A stretch of 64,000 nt of DNA from an uncultured Paracoccaceae bacterium (GTDB taxonomy: Bacteria; Pseudomonadota; Alphaproteobacteria; Rhodobacterales; Rhodobacteraceae): NCBI GenBank assembly GCA_947503965.1, contig CANNFU010000001.1, positions 845,427 through 909,426 on the forward strand. The letters run 5' to 3'. Under the pieces are notes generated by a model. That model did no database searches. It was given only the letters and a program-made list of their open reading frames with translations, and was not told where the DNA came from. A program made the position numbers and the translations under genes. This document shows positions 26,325-35,892 of the stretch, in pieces. Position 1 is the first letter of the stretch. Every line of letters begins with the position of its first letter.

Positions 26325-27328
26325 AAACATGTCTTGCCATCTGCGCCATTGCGTTTCTGCCCGGTGTCGCGTCAGCGCAGGACGTCACACAAAACATCGT
26401 CAACGATCATATCCTGCCGCGCTTTGACGTACTGGCCGAAACAGGACAAACCTTGGAAGAGACGGCCCTTGCTGATTGTTCCGCAACGTCCGAGCCTTTG
26501 CGTGCTGCATTCGGTACCGCCTTTGACGCCTGGGTCAGTGTCAGCCACCTGCGTTTCGGACCGACCGAGACCGATGACCGCGCTTTTGCTCTGGCGTTCT
26601 GGCCCGACAGCCGCGGTGCCACGCCGAGGACACTTGCCACTCTGATCCGCACCAAAGACCCCATCACGCAAAGCGCCGATGCCTATGCCGACATGTCCAT
26701 CGCAGCCCGCGGGTTCTATGCGATGGAATTCCTGCTTTATGATGCGACCATCAGCACCTTTGGCGATGATGAGTACCGCTGCAAATTGGTGCAGACAGTA
26801 ACCGCAGATATCGCAAAGCTGACCCAGGACATCGCGACCGATTGGCAGAACAGCTACGCGGGGCTTTTGACCAATCCCAGCCCGGACGGGCCATACCGAT
26901 CCGATCTTGAGGCCAAACAAGAGCTTTTCAAGGCGCTGACGACCGGACTGCAACTGACGTCTGACGCCCGGCTTGGCCGTCCCTTGGGCAGTTTTGACAG
27001 GTCGCACCCCACCCGTGCAGAGGCATGGCGATCCGGGCGTTCCGCGCGTCACGTGGCGTTGTCGCTTGAAAGTCTGCGTGACCTGGCAACTCATCTGGCG
27101 CAACACGACCCGCCACTGCAAGCGGAACTGAACGCCGCCTTCGCCCGTGCCCAGACCCAGCTTGCCGCTGTTGACGACCCGGCGTTTGCCGGCGTGGCAA
27201 ACCCACAATCGCGTATCAAGATCGAGGCGATCCGCAGCCGCGTTGAGGAAATCCGCGCCATCGTCCGCAATGCGCTCGGCAGTAGCCTTGGGGTCGTGTC
27301 CGGGTTCAATGCATTGGACGGCGACTGA
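26321..27328 (+). CDS. second imelysin family protein
   Basis: 335 residues; starts at the ATG at 26321 inside an ATGA overlap with the di-heme gene, and has a signal peptide ending at about ASA-19. Imelysin fold, but the GxHxxE motif reads GFYAME, with the His replaced by Tyr, as commonly seen in the second imelysin of such operons. This suggests it no longer has the same metal site as the first copy. Its TGA overlaps the DUF1513 ATG (TGATG). Confidence 0.9.
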   Translation: MKTCLAICAIAFLPGVASAQDVTQNIVNDHILPRFDVLAETGQTLEETALADCSATSEPLRAAFGTAFDAWVSVSHLRFGPTETDDRAFALAFWPDSRGATPRTLATLIRTKDPITQSADAYADMSIAARGFYAMEFLLYDATISTFGDDEYRCKLVQTVTADIAKLTQDIATDWQNSYAGLLTNPSPDGPYRSDLEAKQELFKALTTGLQLTSDARLGRPLGSFDRSHPTRAEAWRSGRSARHVALSLESLRDLATHLAQHDPPLQAELNAAFARAQTQLAAVDDPAFAGVANPQSRIKIEAIRSRVEEIRAIVRNALGSSLGVVSGFNALDGD

Positions 27329-28401
27329 TGACAAACCGGCGACAATTCATTGCAGGGCTGTTGGCCACCGGTCTTGCGCCACGCAGCACATGGGCGGATG
27401 TCGGCGCGCCCGCGTTCCTGTCAGCGGCAGCGCGGGATGATGGGACTTACGTCCTTTGCGGGATAAGTGCAGCACTTGATGTGCTGTTCAATGTGCCACT
27501 GCCATCTCGCGGTCACGCCGCAGCGGCACACCCAACGCGCGCTATCGCTGTCGCCTTTGCCCGCCGACCGGGCACATTTGCCCATGCTGTCGATTGCGCA
27601 ACGGGGCAAGTCATTGCGACCCTTGATGCTCCGCAGGGCCGACATTTTCACGGGCATGGCGCATTCAGCCGGGATGGCACGTGGCTGTTTACAACCGAAA
27701 ACGACTATGAGGCAGGCCAGGGCCGCGTCGGTGTCTGGGACGTCGCAGCGGGATTTACCCGTGCGGACGAATTCAGCAGCGGCGGGGTCGGTCCGCATGA
27801 TATCAAGCGCGTGCCCGGCAGCGATACGCTCGTCATTGCCAATGGCGGCATTGACACGCATCCTGACAGCGGGCGGACCAAGCTGAACATTGCCACCATG
27901 CGACCCAACATGACCTATGTCGAGGATGGTCGATTGGTCGAAACAGTAAGGCTGGAGGGTGAGCATCATAAAAACTCTATCCGGCACTTGGCGGTGAATG
28001 CAGATGGTCGCGTCGCGTTTGGCATGCAGTGGCAAGGCGGTGGCCCCGCCCCGGCGCTTGTCGGCCTGCACAAGCGCGGTAACAGCGTCCAACTGCTGTC
28101 TGTAGCGGACGAAGCGTTGCGGCACATGCAAGGCTATGTCGGCAGCATTGCCTTTGCCGTTGACGGCGCACAGATCATCGCCACTTCGCCCCGCGGTGGC
28201 ATGGTGCAGCAGTACGATACAGACACCTTGACCATTGTCGACCAAAACACACTTGCTGACGCCAGCGGCGTTGCCACCACGCCAGACGGTGTGATCATCA
28301 CGACGGGCACGGGCAAACTCGTGAACTTGCACGGCCATCATGCAGAAACGGTGGAAAACACGACGCTGCGATGGGACAACCATCTGGTGCCGTTGGGCTA
28401 A
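27328..28401 (+). CDS. DUF1513 family protein, probably periplasmic beta-propeller
   Basis: 357 residues. The start TNRRQFIAG plus a hydrophobic stretch ending near WADV looks like a twin-arginine-type signal, suggesting folded export. The body has repeated beta-propeller blades (for example DGRVAFGMQWQGGG, HGHGAFSRDGTWLFTTEND). DUF1513 proteins are regularly the last gene of imelysin/di-heme operons; molecular role unknown. Overlaps the preceding gene by one base. Confidence 0.9.
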   Translation: MTNRRQFIAGLLATGLAPRSTWADVGAPAFLSAAARDDGTYVLCGISAALDVLFNVPLPSRGHAAAAHPTRAIAVAFARRPGTFAHAVDCATGQVIATLDAPQGRHFHGHGAFSRDGTWLFTTENDYEAGQGRVGVWDVAAGFTRADEFSSGGVGPHDIKRVPGSDTLVIANGGIDTHPDSGRTKLNIATMRPNMTYVEDGRLVETVRLEGEHHKNSIRHLAVNADGRVAFGMQWQGGGPAPALVGLHKRGNSVQLLSVADEALRHMQGYVGSIAFAVDGAQIIATSPRGGMVQQYDTDTLTIVDQNTLADASGVATTPDGVIITTGTGKLVNLHGHHAETVENTTLRWDNHLVPLG

Positions 28402-28506
28402 GTATCACAGTCCGCGCGGCACGATCACCGATTGAACGATGGGTGCAGCATTTTTCATTAATCGGTCAGCAACCAGCTCAGGCGAATGGCAGAGCAAGTC
28501 GGGCGA

Positions 28507-29286
28507 TCAGACGGTTCCGCCCAGCGACCCTTCCAGCACGGCCAGTTCCTGACCACCGGCCATCATATCCTGCAACTCTTCCGGGGTGATCTCCCCCTTG
28601 CTGGCGGTGCCAAAGGTCTTGCCACGGTTCAAAACCGTGAACCTGTCGCCGACTGCCATCGCGTGACGCACGTTGTGGGTGATGAAAACAACCGCAATGC
28701 CTTGTTTGCGCACCTTGTCCACCGTCGCCAGCACATTGGCCGTTTGCCGGACCCCCAATGCGGATGTGGGCTCATCCAGGATCAGCACCTTGGCACCGAA
28801 ATGCACGGCACGCGCAATGGCAACGGTCTGACGCTCGCCACCGGACAAGGTACCCACCGCCTGATCGGGGCCGCGCAGATTGATCCCCATCTGCTTCATC
28901 TCGCGCATGGTCACGTCATTGGCGTATTCATGATCAAAGAACGACATGCCAAACCGCTTTTTGATCGGTTCATTGCCCATGAAGAAATTCCGGCTGACCG
29001 ACATCAGCGGGATCATCGCCAGATGCTGATGCACCGTTGCAATCCCTGCTGCAATCGCATCACGCGGATCGGCAAAATCCAGCGGCTTGCCTTCAAAAAT
29101 GATCTCGCCCTTGGTGGGTTTGTGCACGCCCGACATGGTCTTGATAAAAGTCGATTTACCAGCACCATTGTCACCCAGCAGGCAATGACACTCGCCTGCA
29201 TGCACATCGACCGACACGCCTGCAAGGGCGATGACGGAGCCGAAGTGCTTTTCGATATTCTTCATCCGGATAATCGGTTCAGCCAT
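28507..29286 (-). CDS. sugar ABC transporter ATP-binding protein
   Basis: 259 residues, one ABC domain: Walker A GDNGAGKST (38-46), signature LSGGE, Walker B/DEPTSALG and the switch His region THNVRHA. Single-domain size and the text after Walker A resemble FrcA-type ATPases of the ribose/fructose/inositol (CUT2) class, not the double-domain RbsA type. Powers uptake through the permease encoded just upstream (1-base spacing). Third gene of the minus-strand importer operon. Confidence 0.93.
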   Translation of the reverse strand: MAEPIIRMKNIEKHFGSVIALAGVSVDVHAGECHCLLGDNGAGKSTFIKTMSGVHKPTKGEIIFEGKPLDFADPRDAIAAGIATVHQHLAMIPLMSVSRNFFMGNEPIKKRFGMSFFDHEYANDVTMREMKQMGINLRGPDQAVGTLSGGERQTVAIARAVHFGAKVLILDEPTSALGVRQTANVLATVDKVRKQGIAVVFITHNVRHAMAVGDRFTVLNRGKTFGTASKGEITPEELQDMMAGGQELAVLEGSLGGTV

Positions 29287-29287
29287 C

Positions 29288-30400
29288 TTACCGCTCTCCC
29301 GTGATGATGCGGCGGATATAGGTGTTCAGGATCACCGCAAACAGCAGGATCACCCCCAGAAACACCCGGAAAAGTGAGCTTTCGACACCGGCAAAGAACA
29401 ACCCTTGCTGAACCACGCCAAAGATCAGCGCGCCCAGCGCCGCCCCGATGACCGACCCATAACCGCCGGTCAAAAGCGCACCGCCGATGACCACGGCGAT
29501 GATCGCCTCGAATTCCTTCAGCAGGCCGCGATCCGCCCCGGCGGACCCGAATTCCATCACCTGACACACCGCCAGGACCGTGGCGCAGAATGCGGTGAAC
29601 ATGAACATCAGGATCTTGACGCGGCTCACCGGCACACCCGAATTCCGCGCCGCGTCTGCATCGCCGCCAGCGGCAAAGACCCAATTGCCAAACCGCGTGC
29701 GGGTCAAAAGGATATGACCAAAGATGACCAAGGCAATCGCCCAGACGATCAGCATCGGGATGCCATCGACAACGGGCTCCCCCGCACGCGAACCGCGTTC
29801 GAACACTGCGATAACTCCCGCTTCGCCCAGCCACTGAAACAAGGGCTGACCGATCTTCCCCCCGAAAAGCCATGCCAGCCAGTCGCCTTCGGCTGCATCG
29901 CGAATACCGCCGATGATCGTTTTGTTTTCAATCGTCTGCGGGATGTAGATGGTAAAACCGCGCAGGATAAACAGAAAGGCCAGCGTGACGATGAAACTGG
30001 GCAGACCGGTGCGCACCACAATCCAGCCATTCAATGCGCCGAGCGCCACGCAAATGACGAATGTGATGATAATCGCCATCCACATCGGCCATGCCAGCAC
30101 CACGCCGAACACGGCGATCATCATGCCTGCAAACCCGATCATGGAGCCGACGGACAAATCAAACTCGCCCGCGATCATCAACAGGCAAGCACCGACCGCA
30201 ATGATCATGAACTGGGCCGATACGGTCGACCAGTTCATCACGCCCTGGGAGTTGAACATCCCGCTGTCAAAGGCAAAAAGCAGAAAAAGCGTAAAGACAG
30301 CGACGGTCCCCACGATGCCGCCCAGTTCGGGCCGGATCAGGGCGCGGCGCAGAGGGGAGATGTCCTTGATCCGCTCGTCAACTTGCGAGGTGTCAGCCAT
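29288..30400 (-). CDS. sugar ABC transporter permease (CUT2 family)
   Basis: 370 residues with about ten membrane helices; the CUT2 hallmark GEFDLSVGSMIGF and GGDADAARNSGVPV loop are present. An extra loop in the middle (about 160-210) is longer than in RbsC. Presumed homodimeric channel for a sugar or cyclitol. Lies between binding-protein and ATPase genes; its overall make-up matches FrcC/inositol-type permeases. Confidence 0.93.
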   Translation of the reverse strand: MADTSQVDERIKDISPLRRALIRPELGGIVGTVAVFTLFLLFAFDSGMFNSQGVMNWSTVSAQFMIIAVGACLLMIAGEFDLSVGSMIGFAGMMIAVFGVVLAWPMWMAIIITFVICVALGALNGWIVVRTGLPSFIVTLAFLFILRGFTIYIPQTIENKTIIGGIRDAAEGDWLAWLFGGKIGQPLFQWLGEAGVIAVFERGSRAGEPVVDGIPMLIVWAIALVIFGHILLTRTRFGNWVFAAGGDADAARNSGVPVSRVKILMFMFTAFCATVLAVCQVMEFGSAGADRGLLKEFEAIIAVVIGGALLTGGYGSVIGAALGALIFGVVQQGLFFAGVESSLFRVFLGVILLFAVILNTYIRRIITGER

Positions 30401-30428
30401 CGGAGGACTCCTGAAGAAAAGATGAATG

Positions 30429-30460
30429 CGGGCGGTCCCGGGGTCATCGCGAACCGCCCG
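30429..30460 (-). other. intercistronic stem-loop behind the binding-protein gene
   Basis: CGGGCGGT (30429-30436) and ACCGCCCG (30453-30460) form a perfect 8-bp G-C-rich stem between the binding-protein stop and the permease start. Such hairpins usually protect the upstream message or reduce read-through, giving more binding protein than permease. Confidence 0.6.
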
Positions 30461-30475
30461 GCATGTATCGTTGAC

Positions 30476-31426
30476 TTAACGGTATTCGCCCGCGAACTCT
30501 TCAACCTTGGCCAGTCCATCCTTGGTGACAAAGCCGGGACCAGAGTTGATGTTGTTGCCAGGCAGCACGCCGTAGCGGTCCCAATTGGCCAGGATCACAA
30601 CAGGCATATAGGCCTGCAGGAACGGCTGCTGGTCGATCCCCCAGTTGATGATATCGTCCTTGATCCCGCGCACGATTTCTTCGCCCAGATCGAAGGTGCC
30701 AAAGTGGATATCCCCGGCCATCCCGTTCTCTTCCAGCGCGGCAATGGTCGGATCAGCCGAAACGGGACCAAGTGTCAGGATACCGTCCACATCAGGGTTC
30801 GCCGACAGATAGGCCAGCACCTTGTTCTTGATTTCGGCGGGGTCGGTGCCGCTGTCCATCATGGAGTTGCCCAGTTCGACCCCCAGACCATCCGCATAAC
30901 CGCGACAGCGTTCGCCCACGGTGGGTTGCTGAATGGCATGGTTCACGCACAGAAAGTTGGTCACGCCTTCGCCCTTGGCACGCAGGCCTGCGGCATAGCC
31001 CGCATCATATTCGGGCTGACCCACATACATCAGTGCGCCAACCTCACGGGCCTGCTCTGGTGTGCCGGTGTTCATGATGATCACGTCGATGCCTTGATCA
31101 ACCGCCGCCGTAATCGGGCCTTTCAACACGTCGAAATCGGCCAATGTGGTGATGATACCATCTGGATTGGATGCGGCAGCCTGTTCGATGATCCGTGCCA
31201 TGTCGGCGATGTCGCCGGTTGGCGGATTGCGGTATTCGACATTTGCGCCTACCTGCTCTCCGGCCAGCGCGATACCGTTCTTGATGGTGTTCCACCAGCT
31301 ATCGCTATCGGGTGCGTGGCTGACCAGAATATATGTCTCGCCCTCCGCCGCGGCACTTGTCGCCATCATGAATGGTGCGGCAACCACAGTCGCGGCAAGC
31401 AGCACATTCTTCATCTTCGATGTCAT
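30476..31426 (-). CDS. periplasmic sugar-binding protein of the ABC importer
   Basis: 316 residues from the ATG at 31426, which has a strong GGGAGGA upstream; signal peptide about 1-27 (ends ATSAAA). Periplasmic binding protein type I fold (peripla_BP_4, RbsB-like), starting with YILVSHAPDSDSWWNTIKNG. Context with iol genes and a shared LacI palindrome suggests myo-inositol or a derivative as ligand. First gene of the importer operon, divergent from the LacI regulator. Confidence 0.92.
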   Translation of the reverse strand: MTSKMKNVLLAATVVAAPFMMATSAAAEGETYILVSHAPDSDSWWNTIKNGIALAGEQVGANVEYRNPPTGDIADMARIIEQAAASNPDGIITTLADFDVLKGPITAAVDQGIDVIIMNTGTPEQAREVGALMYVGQPEYDAGYAAGLRAKGEGVTNFLCVNHAIQQPTVGERCRGYADGLGVELGNSMMDSGTDPAEIKNKVLAYLSANPDVDGILTLGPVSADPTIAALEENGMAGDIHFGTFDLGEEIVRGIKDDIINWGIDQQPFLQAYMPVVILANWDRYGVLPGNNINSGPGFVTKDGLAKVEEFAGEYR

Positions 31427-31513
31427 GGTATTCCTCCCAAAGAATTCCTGTTCGTTATTGGCAAAGGCGGACAGAAATCGCCTCCCGACTTTCAGCAAAC
31501 CACGAAGCGTTGC

Positions 31514-31535
31514 TTTTTGCAACCGGTTGCAAAAA
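31514..31535. promoter_or_regulatory. 22-bp perfect palindrome, LacI operator
   Basis: TTTTTGCAACC|GGTTGCAAAAA, with the central CG typical of LacI/PurR family operators. It lies between the divergent binding-protein and LacI genes, 79 bases before the regulator ATG. The same core recurs at 35893-35910. Confidence 0.85.
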
Positions 31536-31615
31536 TTTGTGTGCGGACCAATACTGCGTTCGACAGGGAATTGCGCTATCAAACGTGGGATTTGCGAAAG
31601 GGTCCGTCAAAACCA

Positions 31616-32617
31616 ATGCCTGCCACACTGAAAGATGTCGCCGAACGCGCGGGTGTTTCACGCTCTGCTGTCTCACGCACCTTCACCGATGGGGCGTCGG
31701 TGTCGGGCAAGATGCGCCGCAAGGTGGAAAAGGCTGCCGCAGAGCTGGGCTATAGCCCGAACTTCCTGGCCCGCAGCCTGACCACCCGACGGACCAAGCT
31801 GATCGGGTTGATCTCGAACAACTTTCACAACCCCATTTTTCTTGAGGTTTTCGACCTTTTTACCCGCAAGCTGCAGGAACGTGACCTGCGGCCATTGCTG
31901 GTCAACCTGTCCGATGAAACCGATCCCGAAAACTCGGTCCGGATGTTGCGCCAATACTCGGTCGACGGGGTTGTCGTCGCCTCCTCCACCCTGCCGCCGG
32001 GCTTCTCAAAAGCGTTCCGCGATGCAGGCGTGCCGGTCGTGCATAGTTTCGGACGCTATTCCACGTCACCGCAGGTGCATGTGGTCGGTATCGACAACAG
32101 GGAATGCGGGCGCATGGCGGCCCAGGCGTTTGTCGAACGTGGCTACAAGCGGGTCGCTTTCCTGGGTGGTCCCGAATCGGCGACATCCACCCAAGACCGT
32201 TTCGCCGGGTTTCAGGACGCACTTGCGGCCCATCCCGATATGACCCTCACCCACTCTTTTGCCTCTGCCTATTCCTTTGATGCTGGTCGGGCGGAAATGC
32301 AGCGCCTTCTGCAGGAAGGTCCGCCAGCAGAGGCGTATTTCTGCGGCGATGATGTTCTTTCCATCGGTGTCCTCAGCGCGATCAAGGATGCCGGCCTTGC
32401 CGTACCGGACGATATAGGGATCATCGGCCTCAATGACATGGAGATGGCGGCTTGGGAAAATATCGATCTGACGACGATACGCCAGCCTGTAGCACAAATC
32501 ATTAACTCATCGGTCGAGCTGATCGTGGCCATGCTGGACGAACCCGATCGTTACCCAGAAGCACGGCTGTTCCCGTGCACATTGGTTGAGCGAGGGACGT
32601 TGCGACCCGTCAGGTAA
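31616..32617 (+). CDS. LacI-family transcriptional regulator of the inositol/sugar island
   Basis: 333 residues. The N-terminal HTH (ATLKDVAERAGVSRSAVSRTFTDGASVSGKMR...) with the LacI hinge helix is followed by a periplasmic-binding-protein-like effector domain. The reading frame is open far upstream (to about 29405), but the gene begins at the ATG at 31616, where the HTH starts. Divergent from the ABC importer with a perfect palindrome between them; likely represses importer, iol genes and itself until the polyol or an intermediate binds. Confidence 0.93.
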   Translation: MPATLKDVAERAGVSRSAVSRTFTDGASVSGKMRRKVEKAAAELGYSPNFLARSLTTRRTKLIGLISNNFHNPIFLEVFDLFTRKLQERDLRPLLVNLSDETDPENSVRMLRQYSVDGVVVASSTLPPGFSKAFRDAGVPVVHSFGRYSTSPQVHVVGIDNRECGRMAAQAFVERGYKRVAFLGGPESATSTQDRFAGFQDALAAHPDMTLTHSFASAYSFDAGRAEMQRLLQEGPPAEAYFCGDDVLSIGVLSAIKDAGLAVPDDIGIIGLNDMEMAAWENIDLTTIRQPVAQIINSSVELIVAMLDEPDRYPEARLFPCTLVERGTLRPVR

Positions 32618-32640
32618 GGTGGATCTTGATCCACATTACG

Positions 32641-33795
32641 CTAACGGAACATTGGTGGGCGGGCATCCAACCACTTGCCATGCTCTCTGCCGGACTGGGC
32701 CACAGCGTAGACGGCGGCCATCGACCGCAATCCATCCTCTGCGCGCGGGTAGAGATTGGCCGCAGGGTCCATCACGCGGCCCTCTTTGCGGGCACTGATC
32801 GCTTCCGCCAGATCGGTGTAGATATTCGCAAAGGCTAGCGGCATGCCTTCAGCGTGACCGATTGTCACGCGGGTGGTACGGTCCGCCTCGGGTGACAGTT
32901 TTGCCTCACCCCGTTCGATGACCTGAAGCCGCTGTCCGAGCGGCATGTAGTAAAGTTGATTTGGTTGTTCCTGCGACCACCGCAACCCACCGGTTTCGCC
33001 GAAAACCTGGATGGTCAGGCCGTGTTGGCGTCCGATAGCGATGGAGCTGGTCCACAGCCGCCCAGCAGCCCCGCCATCCATCCGGAAGTTCACCTGCGCA
33101 TCGTCCTCCAGCGTCCGCGCATCGATGCAAGACACTGTATCCGCTGACAATTTTTCCACCTCCTGCCCGGTGACAAAACTCGCCATATGCAGCGCATGAA
33201 TCCCGCAATCGGCGAATTGGGCGGATACGCCGGCCTGTGCAGGATCGTAGCGCCAGCGGACGCGCGGGTTGTCGGCGTCGGTGGCGTCAGCGTGGTGGCC
33301 ATGGGCGAATTCGGCGTTGACCAAGCGGACCTTGCCGATGTCGCCGCGCGCGATCATCGCTTTCATATGCCGGACAAGCGAATAGCCGGTGTAGCCGTAG
33401 TTGACCGCGCAGATATTGCCGGTCTTTTTGGCGATCTCCACGATCTCTTCGCCTTCCTCGACCATCATTGTCATTGGCTTTTCGCACAGGACGTGAAAAC
33501 CGTTTTCCAGGAAGGACTTAGTGATCTCAAAATGAGTCGCATTGGGTGTCGCAACCGTTACCAGATCGACCTTGTCATCGCGCTTTTTCTCGGCCTCCAG
33601 CATCTCTTGCCAGCCGCCATAGGCGCGGTCGCCAAGGCCCAGCCGTTTGCCATATTCCACCCCGTATTCAGGCCGGTGATCAAGCGCACCGGCGGCGAAT
33701 TCGAACAGCCCGTCGAGCCGCGCGCCCAGCCTGTGGGCGGGTCCGATCTGGCTGCCTTCGCCACCGCCGATCATGCCCCATCTGAGTTTTTTCAT
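32641..33795 (-). CDS. Gfo/Idh/MocA family oxidoreductase
   Basis: 384 residues. Rossmann motif GGGEGSQIGPAHR at the N-terminus, CEKPM (the conserved catalytic-site Lys motif EKP) near residue 110, and the C-terminal alpha/beta domain. NAD(P)-dependent dehydrogenase for a sugar, polyol or inositol isomer. Third gene of the minus-strand operon after iolE. It may extend the pathway to another inositol isomer or a keto-inositol; specificity cannot be read from sequence. Ends 23 bases from the convergent LacI stop. Confidence 0.92.
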   Translation of the reverse strand: MKKLRWGMIGGGEGSQIGPAHRLGARLDGLFEFAAGALDHRPEYGVEYGKRLGLGDRAYGGWQEMLEAEKKRDDKVDLVTVATPNATHFEITKSFLENGFHVLCEKPMTMMVEEGEEIVEIAKKTGNICAVNYGYTGYSLVRHMKAMIARGDIGKVRLVNAEFAHGHHADATDADNPRVRWRYDPAQAGVSAQFADCGIHALHMASFVTGQEVEKLSADTVSCIDARTLEDDAQVNFRMDGGAAGRLWTSSIAIGRQHGLTIQVFGETGGLRWSQEQPNQLYYMPLGQRLQVIERGEAKLSPEADRTTRVTIGHAEGMPLAFANIYTDLAEAISARKEGRVMDPAANLYPRAEDGLRSMAAVYAVAQSGREHGKWLDARPPMFR

Positions 33796-33839
33796 GGCGT
33801 TTTCTTTCGTATGCTTTCCATGCAGAACCTATGCAGAAA

Positions 33840-33863
33840 CCATGCGCATGATCGTGCGCATGG
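33840..33863. repeat. inverted repeat between iolE and the second dehydrogenase
   Basis: CCATGCGCA (33840-33848) and TGCGCATGG (33855-33863) are perfect 9-bp complements around TGATCG. It lies in the intercistronic gap and has no T-run, so an mRNA-stabilising hairpin or a protein site are both possible. Confidence 0.5.
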
Positions 33864-33871
33864 GACCCTTG

Positions 33872-34762
33872 TCAGAACCCGATTCTTTCGAGGTATTGCC
33901 GATTGGCCGCTGCATCCTCTAGCGGGGTGCCGGACAGCGACGGGTCGCAATCCTGTTCGACCGTACACCATCCGCTGAAACCCGCATCCAACAGTACCTG
34001 TCGCACGGCGGGGAAATCCACGTCGCCCTGACCAAGATTGCAGAAAATCCCCTGCCCGCAGGCCGTGTAAAAATCGGTGCGGTTCGCAACCACGTCAGCC
34101 TTTACCGCCGGATCGATATCCTTGAAATGCATATAGCTGATCCGGTCGATATGCCGTTTCATGAAGGCCACTGGATCATAGCCCGCATAGGAGTGATGCC
34201 CGGTGTCAAAACAGATTTTCAGGATGCTTTCATCGACCTCATCCAGCAGCCGCTCCAGCTCCGGTTCGAAGTCGATGAACCCCGCCGCATGGGCGTGCAT
34301 GCCGACGGTGAGCCCGTATTCCTCGGTCCCCATTTTTGCGACTATCGCGATCCGGTCGCGGAACGCGGCCCATTCGACGGCATCCATCTGTTCGGCTTCG
34401 TTGGCCCGGCCCGCAGTTGGCGCGCGACGGGGTGAGATGCTGTCGATCAGCACCAGATGCTCGGCGCCGTGGGCAACCAGCGCCTTGCAGGTGCGCACCG
34501 ATGCATCCATCACATCGTCCCATTTCGCGGGGTCGTGAAAGGCGCGGAAGATGACGCCGCCGATAATCGACAGATCGTTCTTCGCCAGTTCGTCCCGCAA
34601 CACGGCCGGGCCTTCGGGCATGTAACCGATGGGGCCAAGCTCGATCCCCTTATACCCCGCCTGCGCGCATTGTTGCAGCACCGACTGCCAGGTCGGGTAA
34701 GCCGGGTCAAAGGCGAATTCGATGCCCCAGGAACAGGGGGCGTTGCCGATGCGGATGGTCAT
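33872..34762 (-). CDS. iolE: inosose dehydratase-like sugar phosphate isomerase/epimerase (IolE type)
   Basis: 296 residues, xylose-isomerase-like TIM barrel. It opens with RIGNAPCSWGIEF, the form seen in IolE-annotated proteins of alphaproteobacteria, and has metal-site regions HAHAAGFIDF, CFDTGHHSYAGYDP, HFKDID and WCTVEQDCDP. IolE removes water from 2-keto-myo-inositol, providing the substrate of IolD. The gene sits between two dehydrogenase genes and opposite iolDCB. An epimerase/isomerase role (IolI/IolH-like) is the main alternative. Confidence 0.82.
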   Translation of the reverse strand: MTIRIGNAPCSWGIEFAFDPAYPTWQSVLQQCAQAGYKGIELGPIGYMPEGPAVLRDELAKNDLSIIGGVIFRAFHDPAKWDDVMDASVRTCKALVAHGAEHLVLIDSISPRRAPTAGRANEAEQMDAVEWAAFRDRIAIVAKMGTEEYGLTVGMHAHAAGFIDFEPELERLLDEVDESILKICFDTGHHSYAGYDPVAFMKRHIDRISYMHFKDIDPAVKADVVANRTDFYTACGQGIFCNLGQGDVDFPAVRQVLLDAGFSGWCTVEQDCDPSLSGTPLEDAAANRQYLERIGF

Positions 34763-34771
34763 GGTGGTCCT

Positions 34772-35869
34772 TTAGAAATCGTTGACGTTTCGCCACGCCT
34801 TTGCCTGCGATGAGGCATGGGCGGCCGCGATGATCTGGTTGACCGCCATCCCGTCGCGGAAGGTGGGCCAGATGTTTTTGCTGGTTTCGATGGCGCGCAA
34901 AAAATCGCGCGCCTCGATGATGATCTGATCCTGATAGCCGGTGCCATGGCCCGGCCCCTGGCAGAAGGGTTCATAGTCAGGATGGGCAGGGCCGGTCAGG
35001 ATCTTGGTAAAGCCGCGCTGCGCCTCTGGCCCTGTCGCCTTGTAAAGATGGAGCGCGTTCTGGTCTTCCTGATCAAAGCGTATCGCACCCTTTGTGCCTG
35101 TGATTTCATAGGCATAGCCCATCTTTTGGCCCGTCGCGACGCGGCTGGCATAGATCGACCCAAGCACGCCGCTTTCGAAACGGCAGAGCATATGGGCGTG
35201 GTCGTCATTCGTCACCTTGCCGCCGGGGCGGTCGGTGTGGACGGTTTCAATCTCGGCCAGCAAACTGTGGACCGGCCCCATCAGCCGCAGCGCGCAATTG
35301 ATCGGGTGAGGTGACAGATCGCCCATTGTGCCATTGGCCAGACCTGTCGTGCGCCATGTGGCGGGGGCGTTCGGGTCGGCCAGAAAATCCTCGGTATGTT
35401 CGCCGCGAAAGCTGGTGATTTCGCCGATCTCGCCCGATTGGATCAGCGCGTATGCGTATTGGCTGGCGGGGGTGCGAATATAGTTGAAGCCCACCATGTT
35501 GATATGCCCCTCAGCCGCCGCAACCATGGCGCGGCTGTCATCCACATCCTGCCCAAGGGGTTTTTCACAGAAGACGGGCTTGCCAAGGGCAAAGGCTGCC
35601 TCAGCCACGGGACGGTGCGTGTGTTGCGGGCTGGCGATGATGATGGCATCGACTTGCGGGTCGCTGACAAGGGTGTGCCAGTTATCCGTGGCGCGGGCAA
35701 AGCCATAGGCGGCGCGATATTTCTCAGCTGACGCGGCGCTGGTGGCGCAGACCATTTCAAGCCGGGGCCGCAACGTGGTGTTGAAAACGGCGCCTACGGC
35801 AGACATCGCCACGGCATGGGCCTTGCCCATATACCCGCCGCCCACGATTCCGATGCCGATATCGGCCAT
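34772..35869 (-). CDS. Gfo/Idh/MocA family oxidoreductase
   Basis: 365 residues from the ATG at 35869, which has GGGGGAGGGG ahead and starts at IGIGIVGGGYMGKAHA (Rossmann motif). CEKPLGQDVDD carries the EKP motif. First gene of the minus-strand dehydrogenase-iolE-dehydrogenase operon and divergent from iolD, with the second copy of the LacI palindrome 24 bases before its start. Probably oxidises an inositol isomer or derivative feeding the IolE step. Confidence 0.92.
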   Translation of the reverse strand: MADIGIGIVGGGYMGKAHAVAMSAVGAVFNTTLRPRLEMVCATSAASAEKYRAAYGFARATDNWHTLVSDPQVDAIIIASPQHTHRPVAEAAFALGKPVFCEKPLGQDVDDSRAMVAAAEGHINMVGFNYIRTPASQYAYALIQSGEIGEITSFRGEHTEDFLADPNAPATWRTTGLANGTMGDLSPHPINCALRLMGPVHSLLAEIETVHTDRPGGKVTNDDHAHMLCRFESGVLGSIYASRVATGQKMGYAYEITGTKGAIRFDQEDQNALHLYKATGPEAQRGFTKILTGPAHPDYEPFCQGPGHGTGYQDQIIIEARDFLRAIETSKNIWPTFRDGMAVNQIIAAAHASSQAKAWRNVNDF

Positions 35870-35892
35870 TCGTCCCCTCCCCCGGAAAACCG

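Noticed and set aside
28427..28466. Inverted repeat ACCGATT/AATCGGT as terminator between DUF1513 and the ABC ATPase
   Set aside because: Short arms, 26-base loop and no T-run after the stem.
29405..31615. A 1070-codon plus-strand open frame running into the LacI gene
   Set aside because: It lies opposite the ABC permease and binding-protein genes, which have clear motifs. Only the last 333 codons from 31616 are a real gene (LacI).
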